DNA of 8,243 nt from Candidatus Avimonoglobus intestinipullorum. GTDB taxonomy: Bacteria > Bacillota > Clostridia > UBA1381. The stretch is taken from NCBI GenBank assembly GCA_018714645.1, contig DVND01000073.1, positions 1 through 8,243 of the forward strand. Reading direction: 5' to 3'. Below are positions 1 through 6,340 of this stretch, piece by piece (position 1 is the stretch's first letter; every line of letters starts with the position of its first letter). The position numbers and the translations under genes were made by a program. The notes below the pieces were generated by a model. It was not told the DNA's origin. It did no database searches and saw only the letters and a program-made list of their open reading frames with translations.

Positions 1-119
1 TCTGGTCTTTAGATGATTTCGAAAAACAGCTTATTGTCCATAACCGCCGTTCTAACAACTTTCCCATGAGACCTCTTCAATGGTTTTCTCCTAATGAGTT
101 CATTGTCCAATATGTTTGA
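1..119 (+). CDS. IS transposase, C-terminal fragment (DDE integrase type)
   Basis: Only the last 38 codons are in the window, with codons in frame from position 3 and a TGA stop at 117-119; the gene continues to the left. The readable tail contains HNRRSNNFPMRPLQW followed by FSPNEF, which resembles the C-terminal end of rve-type (IS3/IS481-like) integrase-fold transposases, where a stretch rich in N, R and P precedes a short SP motif near the end. Such enzymes cut and join IS ends. The DDE catalytic residues would lie off the window, so activity cannot be judged. It is the only plus-strand gene and it runs convergently into the phage operon where a tape measure gene is expected. The exact IS family is uncertain. 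Confidence 0.68.
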   Translation, partial: WSLDDFEKQLIVHNRRSNNFPMRPLQWFSPNEFIVQYV

Positions 120-155
120 CAAACCTACAAATCAAAAGATTCACCAATATAGCCC

Positions 156-191
156 ACAAAAAAACAGGCCGCCCTTCGCCTGTTTTTTTGT
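156..191. terminator. Bidirectional intrinsic terminator between transposase and phage operon
   Basis: A perfect 14-base inverted repeat (156-169 with 178-191) encloses an 8-base loop. The GC part is CAGGC/GCCTG, flanked by seven As on one side and seven Ts on the other, so both strands have a stem followed by a U tract. It would stop the plus-strand transposase transcript and the minus-strand phage transcript, whose last gene ends at position 200. It may belong to the IS or to the original locus. Confidence 0.88.
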
Positions 192-199
192 ATTCCATA

Positions 200-790
200 T
201 CATATCAAGCCAGTGAGATCGCCGCCGTTCAAAAGGGCCTGTTCAATCTTGGACAGCTGTTCCTTCTCAGATTGCGGGATGGGCAGCGCATATTGCTTTT
301 TCATTTTTGAGTAGAATTCGCGCTGTGTCTTATCCTTGATTTTGGATAAATCCATCCCCCTGTATCCAACCACCTTCATAAACTGCGTATCTTCGGAAAG
401 TGCGTTGAAAAGGGCTTTAAACTGCCACCAATGGAACTCCGCCCGTTGTAAATCAATTCCATACTGCTGAAAAAACGCGGCATAAATCAGCCCGCTGTCG
501 TATGCAAAGTCATAAATCCGCGATGCATGTGTTTCCGCACGGGGCGTCCCCTGCTCCTCGGCGGGCTCTCCGCCCGTGTAAAACGCAAGGATTGCGGAAA
601 TTGTCTCCTCAAACCTTGGCGGCAGCTTTCCTTTGAGCATGGAGAGCATCCCAACCGTTTTTTCTTCCCCCGTTTTATCGGATTGCATCAGCATGGAAAA
701 ACGCAGCCATGCGCGATAGTCTGTCACAATGGGGTAAAATCCCCCATCAATAGTAATCCCCGCGGGCAGGCTGTCTGTCAGGAGGTTCAT
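200..790 (-). CDS. Gp15-family phage protein (tail assembly chaperone-like)
   Basis: This 196-residue protein matches the bacteriophage Gp15 family by its pattern. The N-terminal part has a FYPIVTDYRAWLRF segment, the middle has SRIYDFAYDSGLIYAAFFQQYGIDL and FHWWQFKALFNAL, and the C-terminal part has YRGMDLSKIKDK and FYSKMKKQYALP. In siphophages this gene follows a smaller chaperone gene and precedes the tape measure gene, as lambda gpT follows gpG, so a role in loading the tape measure protein during tail assembly is inferred from position. Its ATG overlaps the upstream stop codon (ATGA, 787-790). No good ribosome binding site precedes it, which points to translational coupling. The C-terminus looks complete, but the next gene expected downstream is absent and a terminator follows within about 10 bases. 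Confidence 0.88.
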   Translation of the reverse strand: MNLLTDSLPAGITIDGGFYPIVTDYRAWLRFSMLMQSDKTGEEKTVGMLSMLKGKLPPRFEETISAILAFYTGGEPAEEQGTPRAETHASRIYDFAYDSGLIYAAFFQQYGIDLQRAEFHWWQFKALFNALSEDTQFMKVVGYRGMDLSKIKDKTQREFYSKMKKQYALPIPQSEKEQLSKIEQALLNGGDLTGLI

Positions 791-1134
791 GCGCGTTTCT
801 TAGCGGCGGGCTTTTGGGCTTTTTTCGCAATATTGTCCAGCAGCACGCGATCCTTCGGGATCTCCTCTAAAATCTTAAAGTATACTTCCATGCAGGCGGC
901 CAGATTTGTGGAATCGCCAAAGAGCTTTTTGTCGGTGCCTTCTCCAAAAAGCATATTTACAAAGTCAAAAATTGCATTGCATTGCTTGCGGATGATAACG
1001 GATAGCTTCTGTTCATTTTTCACTTCGTTGGAAACCCGTTCAATGTTTTCAATGCCTGTTTCATAAAGCGCAGCCTTGTCTGCATCCAAAATATCAAATT
1101 CCAGTTCCGTTCCGTTAATTGTAAATTTTGCCAT
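787..1134 (-). CDS. Small tail assembly chaperone-like protein (lambda gpG position)
   Basis: This 115-residue protein starts MAKFTINGTELEFDILDAD and ends in a Lys/Ala-rich tail (KKAQKPAAKKRA). That pattern, between the tail tube gene and a Gp15 gene, is typical of the small tail chaperones of Gram-positive siphophages; I think it belongs to the family filed as DUF6673, from memory. The ATG at 1134 was chosen because GAGGAG lies 8 bases upstream. In-frame starts further up (for example at 1200 and 1269) lack such a site and would run through a hairpin and into the tail tube gene. Its TGA overlaps the ATG of the next gene. The -1 frame meets a TAA at 800-802 shortly before the Gp15 start, so a lambda G-GT style fusion is not supported. 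Confidence 0.82.
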   Translation of the reverse strand: MAKFTINGTELEFDILDADKAALYETGIENIERVSNEVKNEQKLSVIIRKQCNAIFDFVNMLFGEGTDKKLFGDSTNLAACMEVYFKILEEIPKDRVLLDNIAKKAQKPAAKKRA

Positions 1135-1174
1135 ATTACGAACTCCTCGCTTTCTCTTGTCGGTTAGGGGCTTT

Positions 1175-1193
1175 GGGGCGCATTTTGCGCCCC
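1175..1193. other. GC-rich stem-loop between tail tube and chaperone genes
   Basis: GGGGCGCA (1175-1182) pairs perfectly with TGCGCCCC (1186-1193) around a 3-base loop, in the short gap after the tail tube stop codon at 1208. No U tract follows on the minus strand, so it is not a classic terminator. It may protect the 3' end of the abundant tail tube message or reduce expression of the chaperones downstream; this is inferred from position. Confidence 0.7.
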
Positions 1194-1207
1194 GGCCCAT
1201 GGTTGTT

Positions 1208-1696
1208 TTACGCCGTTTCGCCCGCTGCTGTAAACGTCTTGGTTGTGGTGTTGAATGTACCGTCAACAAAGTCTCCCACGCCGTTCAGGTTGCCCGAAAC
1301 CTTCATGATGTTGGCGCCTTCTCCCGTGATGTCAGACACCTCGACGGAAACCTTGAACTTCCGCGCCTGATAAGTGTTCTGGCTTTCTTCAACCGGATTG
1401 AATAATTCTACGCGGATGTATTCTGTTTCTGCGTCCTCGCCGACTTTCTGGTTGCGCGCAATGTCGTAAATAAAGGTCACCGCGGCCTCGTCAGAAATCA
1501 AATCCGTGTCGAAGGGAAAGGTTGTCTCATAGCCCTTGACATATTTCGTTGCCGATTTGTCATTGATGTAAGTGGTACTTTCTGTCTGTGCGGACGGCGA
1601 TTCGTCCAAGGTGTTGAACCCTGCACCCATCAATGTAAATTCGTCATCGCCCGTTTTCAAATAATCCGCCACCTGATATCTCATAACTTTTTCCAT
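1208..1696 (-). CDS. Major tail (tail tube) protein
   Basis: This 162-residue acidic protein begins MEKVMRYQVADYLK and ends GTFNTTTKTFTAAGETA. Features typical of siphophage tube proteins are the N-terminal residues 1-40 describing a value-like GAGFNTLDESP segment, a central YVKGYETTFPFDTDLI region, and a C-terminal part rich in beta-prone residues (FKVSVEVSDITGEGANIMKVSGNLN, read here in pieces). Subunits stack as hexamer rings to form the tail tube through which DNA passes. The ATG at 1696 is preceded by AGGAGG with 8-base spacing in an AT-rich leader, fitting high expression. It sits between the tail terminator-like gene and the chaperones, the usual place. No signal peptide or membrane segment is visible. 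Confidence 0.82.
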   Translation of the reverse strand: MEKVMRYQVADYLKTGDDEFTLMGAGFNTLDESPSAQTESTTYINDKSATKYVKGYETTFPFDTDLISDEAAVTFIYDIARNQKVGEDAETEYIRVELFNPVEESQNTYQARKFKVSVEVSDITGEGANIMKVSGNLNGVGDFVDGTFNTTTKTFTAAGETA

Positions 1697-1723
1697 TTGC
1701 TGTTCCTCCTAAAATAAAATATT

Positions 1724-1744
1724 GTATTAATACCGCCCCGCGGT
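1724..1744. other. Palindrome and small hairpin in the tail tube leader
   Basis: GTATTAATAC (1724-1733) is a perfect 10-base palindrome. It overlaps a 5-base stem, ACCGC/GCGGT (1732-1736 with 1740-1744), whose loop is CCC. Both lie between the stop of the upstream gene at 1748 and the AGGAGG site of the tail tube gene. They could shape the tail tube message, but no promoter or terminator consensus is clear. Confidence 0.45.
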
Positions 1745-1747
1745 TGG

Positions 1748-2173
1748 TTAAACTTTTTCAAAATACTCCACCGAGCATTGGAACATGTATTTTGCGTGCC
1801 GTCCGTCGCGCCCTGCCGTATTCGGCATGTTCTGAAGGTTTCTGATGCGCAAAACCGTGCAGTCGTCCCCAAAATCCGGATAATTTCCATTTTTGTCCTG
1901 CGTATCGATCCACTCCATAAATTGCTGCACGTCGAATAAGTCCTCTGCATTTTCAGTACTGTTCGGAAGGTCTTTTTCGTCCTTGAATACCACCAGCGCA
2001 AAATCATAGCACCGTATCGCAGAGCCGTCGACATATTGTTTGACAACCGCATCCGAAAAAATTGGTTCCAGCCCGATGTTGTCATTTTCAGCGACGCCGG
2101 CGTTGAAAAAGAGCCGCCGTGCGCCGGGGTACTGGGCGATGTAACGATACATCGCCAAATGCTTGTTGTTCAT
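1748..2173 (-). CDS. Minor capsid / tail terminator-like protein
   Basis: This 141-residue protein begins MNNKHLAMYRYIAQYPG and contains a central region (QYVDGSAIRCYDFALVVF) followed by FMEWIDTQDKNGNYPDF and a C-terminal KYMFQCSVEYFEKV. The layout, with an N-terminal helix, a strand-rich core, a WIDTQ segment and a final strand, resembles the family called phage minor capsid protein 3, and its position directly before the tail tube gene is that of a tail terminator or tail completion protein that caps the tube at the neck. The ATG at 2173 has AAAGGAG with 6-base spacing. An in-frame TTG six bases further upstream (2179) sits too close to that site. The role is inferred from position and pattern. 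Confidence 0.72.
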   Translation of the reverse strand: MNNKHLAMYRYIAQYPGARRLFFNAGVAENDNIGLEPIFSDAVVKQYVDGSAIRCYDFALVVFKDEKDLPNSTENAEDLFDVQQFMEWIDTQDKNGNYPDFGDDCTVLRIRNLQNMPNTAGRDGRHAKYMFQCSVEYFEKV

Positions 2174-2210
2174 GGACAACTCCTTTCAGGCGCAGCGCAA
2201 AGGCCGCTCC

Positions 2211-2543
2211 TCAACTATTAAAATAAGCCTGCATCAAGGCAATGAGCTGCTCCTTCCGCGCGGCCATCGCGGCCTTGTCCCACTGCGCCGTGGCCAGCGG
2301 ATTCTTCTCTTTGGAAAAATCCAGCCCCTCGCCGTTGTAGACGCGCGCGGCATATGGCGCCCGGTAAGTAATGCCGTCCGGCGTAATTTCCACATCGCGC
2401 ATCAATCTGCCGGTGTCCCGCGGGACATAATCAGACACGAGGGTGTAGAGTATTTCCTGCGCTTTCCTCCGCGCCGCTTCATCCACAATGCGCCCTGCAA
2501 TTGCCGCCGGGTCAATGTCGACGGCCTGAATGGTAATCCCCAT
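2211..2543 (-). CDS. HK97 gp10-like / minor capsid protein 2-like neck protein
   Basis: This 110-residue protein carries the pattern of small neck proteins related to HK97 gp10. A helical N-terminal half ends in YVPRDTGRLM (about residues 39-48), followed by a short strand pair with APYAARVYNGEG, then NPLATAQWDKAA and a C-terminal helix. The PRDTG and APYA segments are the recognisable marks. Proteins of this type act at the head-tail interface, but the exact role is inferred. The ATG at 2543 directly abuts the TAA of the upstream gene (2544-2546), with GGAGGGG five bases before the start, so the two are probably translated together. Confidence 0.78.
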   Translation of the reverse strand: MGITIQAVDIDPAAIAGRIVDEAARRKAQEILYTLVSDYVPRDTGRLMRDVEITPDGITYRAPYAARVYNGEGLDFSKEKNPLATAQWDKAAMAARKEQLIALMQAYFNS

Positions 2544-2963
2544 TTAAACCCCTCCGATCCGCCAATGGGCCAGCGGCCCTGCGTCATTGCGGATCACAGA
2601 GCGGATCACAAACCCGCCGTATTCCCGCAGCAGCCCGGTCCCGGAAGTGTTTTTCTCAATGTCTGCCTCCACTTCCCCAATCACGCACAAGTCGCCCGGT
2701 GCAAAGGTATAATACCCGTCCTTTTCCTCCAGCGCATCCCATTCCTTTTTCCCGATACCGTTCTGATGCAGCGGGATCCGCGCCAGATATGCATCGGACG
2801 GGACAATGTTGCCGCTGCTGCTCCCTTCGGCATTTTGGATGCTTAGGAAGCACCCATCCAATGTTGTTTTATACCATACAGTGTCCGTACCGTCAAAAAA
2901 ACGGTTAAAAATCGTAAGTGTCCGGGAAAATGTGGGAAGCCCGGAAACTGTATACCGGCTCAC
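2544..2963 (-). CDS. Phage neck protein of unclear family (possibly DUF6751-like)
   Basis: This 139-residue protein starts with a GTG codon whose last two bases are shared with the stop of the connector gene (GTGA overlap, 2960-2963). A run of Gs lies just upstream as a possible ribosome binding site. The N-terminal part contains TLTIFNRFFDGTDTVWYKTTL, and the rest is rich in strand-forming residues with ITLFNRF-like and DLCVIGEVEADI segments. It sits between the connector and the gp10-like protein, where head-closure or stopper proteins such as SPP1 gp16 are found, so a head-completion role is likely from position. A link to DUF6751 is from memory and weak. No enzyme motif is visible. Confidence 0.62.
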   Translation of the reverse strand: MSRYTVSGLPTFSRTLTIFNRFFDGTDTVWYKTTLDGCFLSIQNAEGSSSGNIVPSDAYLARIPLHQNGIGKKEWDALEEKDGYYTFAPGDLCVIGEVEADIEKNTSGTGLLREYGGFVIRSVIRNDAGPLAHWRIGGV

Positions 2964-3292
2964 CGTGCCACCCCCCTGAACATCAGCTCCGGAGAAAGCG
3001 TTTCGCGCAAAATCTGTAGCACGGCGGCATCCACCCCCTGCGTGTCCGCGTAGGTAATGGAAACGCCGTCATTGGAGCATGCTTTGATTTCCCCATCTTT
3101 TTTATGGAACAGTAAATCCGTAATACGCGCCACAGCCTCCTGCACAGCCGTCGGGATTTCCTCCAGAGCAGAAATGCGGCCTTGTGTGTAATAATCAGCT
3201 TTTGCGGCAGCCTGCCGTTCATAGAGGGCGAACACGTCCTCTTCAGCGATCACCCCGCCAAGGTTTTTATAATCTGTATATTCTAAAAACAT
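2960..3292 (-). CDS. Head-tail connector (adaptor) protein
   Basis: This 110-residue, mostly helical protein begins MFLEYTDYKNLGGVIAEEDV and has a predicted helix-rich middle (FALYERQAAAKADYYT, then IPTAVQEAVARITDLLF) and a C-terminal helix with LQILRETLSPELMF. Small helical proteins directly after the capsid gene usually form the adaptor ring under the portal, as HK97 gp6 and SPP1 gp15 do. The ATG at 3292 follows GGAGGAGG with close spacing. Its TGA overlaps the GTG start of the next gene. The family call rests on position and composition more than on any signature residue. Confidence 0.68.
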   Translation of the reverse strand: MFLEYTDYKNLGGVIAEEDVFALYERQAAAKADYYTQGRISALEEIPTAVQEAVARITDLLFHKKDGEIKACSNDGVSITYADTQGVDAAVLQILRETLSPELMFRGVAR

Positions 3293-3311
3293 GCGGCCCT
3301 CCTCCTGTCAT

Positions 3312-4193
3312 TTATGACGTTTGTGATGATTGCACCGGTTCTGTCGCCTTGAATTTTGCCAAAACGACCTTTGATGCATTCGACAATACCACCGTATAAT
3401 ACTTGTCGGCGGAAATATCCGTGATGCGCTTTAAGGACTGCCGCTGTGTTTCCACGGTGGTATCACGCTTCAAATAAATCGTAATCGCCTGGCTCTCGTC
3501 CTCTGTCTCCGGATCCCCCGCCAGCTTAATGATCGGGCATTTATACACGTCGTCGGCAAGCGGGACCTTTTTTGACGGGACCACCCGGCAGTTTGCAATC
3601 ATGCCGATCTCTCCGGTCATGACGACATTTCCCGGATATTTATCCGCAGACACAAAATCCGGATCATGGCGCAGCTGTGTAACCTGCTTCGGATGCACAA
3701 AGATAACCTTCTGCGTATTTGCCTCTTCTTCAAAAACGTCCAGCGCATCCACGATGCCGTCATAGCTGATAACTCCCGCAGAGCCGTCGTATGTCAGCGT
3801 CGCCTTTTGCAGTTCCGTCATCGCGTCCTCGTCAATTTTTGATGCAATAGATGCCGCCAGCTGGTTGTTTGTTTCCGCCACGGGGTTACCATAACCGGAG
3901 AGAACAGCCTCGTCCGTCAGTTCCACAGCCTTCATCGCTTTTTTTACCTGTGCCTGTGTGGTCGTCGCCGAAAGGACGCTCACCTCACATTCCACACCTT
4001 CGCCAACAATTGCCGCATCGCCGATATATGCATACTGCGGCACAGTGATAGTGTCGCCGGGCTGTCCCACCAGCGTCAGATCAATCGCCGCAAATGGTGC
4101 AACAACAATTTTTTTTGGAATTTTTGCGGAAATCATATCCGCCATCACCTCAGGGTTAATAAGGTTTGCAATTTTTGTAGTGCCAGTAGCCAT
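3312..4193 (-). CDS. Major capsid protein (N4-gp56-like, HK97 fold)
   Basis: This 293-residue protein forms the icosahedral shell. The N-terminus (MATGTTKIANLINPEVMADM) followed by GDTITVPQY at about residues 46-54, then KAMKAVELTDEAVLSGYGNP at about 86-104, matches the N4-gp56 family of HK97-fold capsid proteins. It lacks the long N-terminal delta region seen in HK97 itself, which fits a separate scaffold gene just upstream. AAAGGAG lies 11 bases before the ATG, farther than usual, and a 5-base stem can form in between. The C-terminal part (LKRDTTVETQRQSLKRITDIS) is intact, and the stop lies 19 bases before the connector start. No protease gene or cleavage site is evident. Confidence 0.85.
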   Translation of the reverse strand: MATGTTKIANLINPEVMADMISAKIPKKIVVAPFAAIDLTLVGQPGDTITVPQYAYIGDAAIVGEGVECEVSVLSATTTQAQVKKAMKAVELTDEAVLSGYGNPVAETNNQLAASIASKIDEDAMTELQKATLTYDGSAGVISYDGIVDALDVFEEEANTQKVIFVHPKQVTQLRHDPDFVSADKYPGNVVMTGEIGMIANCRVVPSKKVPLADDVYKCPIIKLAGDPETEDESQAITIYLKRDTTVETQRQSLKRITDISADKYYTVVLSNASKVVLAKFKATEPVQSSQTS

Positions 4194-4205
4194 GTGTTAA
4201 AACAC
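4194..4205. promoter_or_regulatory. Small hairpin between ribosome binding site and capsid start codon
   Basis: GTGTT (4194-4198) can pair with AACAC (4201-4205) around a 2-base loop. It fills the 11-base interval between AAAGGAG and the ATG of the major capsid gene. If it folds in the message it would bring the two signals to near-ideal spacing. The stem is short, so this is a suggestion only. Confidence 0.35.
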
Positions 4206-4213
4206 TCCTTTAA

Positions 4214-4813
4214 TTAGAAATTTTGAGATAGGTTTTTTAGCTCCCTGTAAAGAGCCGGGTCGTCATTGAACAGACGTACCCGTTCGGTATACCCCATGCT
4301 TCGGAATTCATCGAATTGAACCTCCAATCCGGGGTTTACGCCCGGAATTTCCGCCGGCGGATTCTGGGATTGGAAAATCCCCTCCACGCCGCCTGTAATT
4401 GCTTCAAAGACCGCTTTTGCTTCCCGCTCCCCTTCGTTCATGGCAGCCTTAAATTGTTCAAAGATCGCCGCTTCCGTATAGGAATTGAGAAACTTCCTTC
4501 CCTGCGAAGCATCATCAAACTGGCTGCGCAGCGCATCTATCTGTTGTTTTTGCGCCTCTTCTGCATCGCGCTTCGCAATTGTTTCCTTGAGCGCGCCGTT
4601 TTCTGCTGTAAGCGTTTCAATGACCGCCTTGTCGCCGTCAAATGCAGAAATCCGTTCCTGAAGTGCCGCAATTTTTGCCTGTGCCTCCTCCAGCGAATCT
4701 GCAGCAGCCTGTGTGCGTTCTTTTTCACGTTGGATGTCGCGGCCGTTTTCCGCCATAATGTGCGCAATGACCCCCTCGTCAATGCCCAGTTTTTTCAGAA
4801 ATTCTGTCTTCAT
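4214..4813 (-). CDS. Capsid scaffold protein (phage GP20 family)
   Basis: This 199-residue protein begins MKTEFLKKLGIDEGVIAHIM and AENGRDI, a start typical of the family named phage minor structural protein GP20, which are capsid scaffolds. A long charged coiled-coil stretch runs from about residue 26 to 98 (repeated E, K, Q and A), followed by KFLNSYTEAAIFEQFKAAM and a C-terminal domain ending in ELKNLSQNF. Scaffolds fill the procapsid and guide assembly of the major capsid protein encoded next. The ATG at 4813 follows AAAGGGG with 8-base spacing; an in-frame TTG at 4819 is too near that site to be preferred. It follows a 105-base gap after the portal, unlike its tightly packed neighbours. 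Confidence 0.86.
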   Translation of the reverse strand: MKTEFLKKLGIDEGVIAHIMAENGRDIQREKERTQAAADSLEEAQAKIAALQERISAFDGDKAVIETLTAENGALKETIAKRDAEEAQKQQIDALRSQFDDASQGRKFLNSYTEAAIFEQFKAAMNEGEREAKAVFEAITGGVEGIFQSQNPPAEIPGVNPGLEVQFDEFRSMGYTERVRLFNDDPALYRELKNLSQNF

Positions 4814-4819
4814 GGACAA

Positions 4820-4924
4820 TACCCCTTTCGTATTAAGTAGTTTAAAGTCTGTTACTGGGTGTAAAACACACCCTTCCGACTACGAACCGACTGTTTAAAG
4901 TCTAATCAGCTGACTGAATTCATG
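4820..4924. other. Structured non-coding gap between portal and scaffold genes
   Basis: This is a large gap in an otherwise compact operon. It holds an 11-base direct repeat GTTTAAAGTCT (4840-4850 and 4893-4903), a hairpin GGGTGT/ACACCC (4857-4862 with 4868-4873, 5-base loop), and a short repeat of AGTCGG read on the minus strand. A 5-codon ORF (MNSVS) starts just after the portal stop, on the minus strand. No promoter consensus or U tract is clear. Its function is unknown. Confidence 0.55.
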
Positions 4925-6322
4925 TTATTTCAAACCGCCCATTGCGGTAACCTCTGTAATCCCAGCTGTATTTTTTTCCGATTCCGCTTCCTGTGTTTTC
5001 CCTGTTTTTGTCGATGCCGGATTTTGAGCTGTCGCCTCCATATCCTGTTTGTTTATTTCCCGTATCGCCTTTTTCGCTTCCGCAATGGATTCATTCGGCC
5101 TAATGAATTGACGCAGTTCCTCTTTCCGGATGATCCCTAACTGAACCCCCGTCACCAGCTCCTGCCAGCTTTCCGTACTGGATTCAATCAGCGCATAAGA
5201 CCAATCCCACCGTATGGTAAAGTCCCCCGGCGGTGTAATTCCGTAAAATTCCGCAAGGACGTTGTATGCATACGCCAGCTCCTGCGCCGCCTTCTCCCAG
5301 TTTTTTCGCATGTTTTCCACCAAGGCAAACGTATCATAGGAAGCCCGCTTGATCTCTGTTGCCGTCGCCCCCTGGGTAACTTGTTCTGTTAAAATCCCGC
5401 GTGATACGCCGACCGCCTTTTCAAGCAGCTCAAATAAATGCGTTAATCTGGTATAATAGGAGCTTTCCCGAATCGCCGGGTCAAAAACCTCCAAAAACGG
5501 CCCGTTTTCCAAGGAGCCCCCCACCATAAACCGCTTAAACAATGTGCCCTCAATCGCCTCACTGTTCCCAAATAATGCTTCATCCGCAAAAACACGCACC
5601 TGTTTTTGCGCAAATTCATCCCGTATCTGCTCCATACATTCCCGAATATCCGCAATAATTTTGCCGCATCCATATGTAATAGGCACCCCGTAAAAATCAT
5701 GCGCCCTGCGGTTGTCAACAGGGCATTTTAAATGCGCAAACAGCATTTTGTCCACATTGGCAATGCGGATTTCTTCCTGCATTTGCTTCCATTCCTGTAT
5801 AAACTCCAATGGGATGCGCTTCCCCTCGCATTCCGCCCGGTTGCGGATGATATAAACGCCGTTTTCAAGCATATAATCTGTGTACCGCGCATAACGCTTC
5901 CCATCCCGTACAATCACATCCGCCAGCACGCTGGCAGCGCGGATGTTCCGCCCGCATACGTCGTTGATATAAAACCGGTCCTGCGGTACAATGTCCGTAA
6001 AAATTTTTCCCCCCGCCGCATATGGAATTAAAACAACCCCTCCGGTCCCAAGCGCACGGGCAGTAATTTTTTTCGCCTGATCCCAAACATCGGAAATACA
6101 TCCGTCTATGAATTCCGCCCGCGGATTTTTCCCGTCCGCCGTAACCAATGATTCCGTCACAATGAGTGATGCCAGTTTATTTGCAAAAACCGCTGTAAAG
6201 TTTATATCCTGCGCTTGTTCGTAATCCCGCCCGAATTGATCCTGCGCGGCAATTTCAATATCCGGCACAATCGTTTTCCTTCCAAACAACCTCCATAAAA
6301 TCCCCTTTATTTTTTCAAACAT
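4925..6322 (-). CDS. Portal protein (SPP1 gp6-like)
   Basis: This 465-residue protein forms the dodecameric ring at one capsid vertex that DNA passes through during packaging and ejection. It lies between the large terminase and the scaffold, the usual place. Recognisable segments are ARALGTGGVVLIPYAAGGKI and DIVPQDRFYI near residues 90-120, and a C-terminal helical region with QVTQGATATEIKRASYDTF followed by NMRKNWEKAAQELAYAYN, typical of SPP1 gp6-type portals. The last 40 or so residues are a polar, low-complexity tail (KTGKTQEAESEK). The ATG at 6322 has AAAGGA about 10 bases upstream. Its length fits this group. A MuF-type minor capsid gene usually follows but is absent. Confidence 0.9.
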   Translation of the reverse strand: MFEKIKGILWRLFGRKTIVPDIEIAAQDQFGRDYEQAQDINFTAVFANKLASLIVTESLVTADGKNPRAEFIDGCISDVWDQAKKITARALGTGGVVLIPYAAGGKIFTDIVPQDRFYINDVCGRNIRAASVLADVIVRDGKRYARYTDYMLENGVYIIRNRAECEGKRIPLEFIQEWKQMQEEIRIANVDKMLFAHLKCPVDNRRAHDFYGVPITYGCGKIIADIRECMEQIRDEFAQKQVRVFADEALFGNSEAIEGTLFKRFMVGGSLENGPFLEVFDPAIRESSYYTRLTHLFELLEKAVGVSRGILTEQVTQGATATEIKRASYDTFALVENMRKNWEKAAQELAYAYNVLAEFYGITPPGDFTIRWDWSYALIESSTESWQELVTGVQLGIIRKEELRQFIRPNESIAEAKKAIREINKQDMEATAQNPASTKTGKTQEAESEKNTAGITEVTAMGGLK

Positions 6323-6340
6323 AAACTTCCATTCCTTTCG

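Noticed and set aside
527..1066. A 179-codon open frame on the plus strand.
   Set aside because: It is antisense to the Gp15 and small chaperone genes, which have clear family patterns; nothing in its own sequence is recognisable.
1135..1269. An N-terminal extension of the small chaperone starting at 1200 or 1269.
   Set aside because: The ATG at 1134 has a strong GAGGAG site; the longer forms pass through the GC hairpin and overlap the tail tube gene with basic, low-information sequence.
1681..2085. A 134-codon minus-strand frame overlapping the tail-terminator-like gene.
   Set aside because: It is a shifted reading of the real gene, rich in Arg, Cys and Trp, with no ribosome binding site.
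2163..2846. A 227-codon open frame on the plus strand.
   Set aside because: It lies antisense to three well-packed minus-strand genes with good ribosome binding sites, has no recognisable domain, and its composition is that of a reverse-strand reading.
4316..4840. A 174-codon open frame on the plus strand.
   Set aside because: It is antisense to the scaffold gene; its many Cys, Phe and Arg residues are what the reverse of a Glu/Lys/Ala-rich coiled coil gives.
4880..4925. A tRNA-like look on the minus strand, with a GGTTCG segment and a short stem around TTTAAAC.
   Set aside because: No acceptor stem, no 3' CCA and no consistent cloverleaf can be drawn; the resemblance is limited to short segments.
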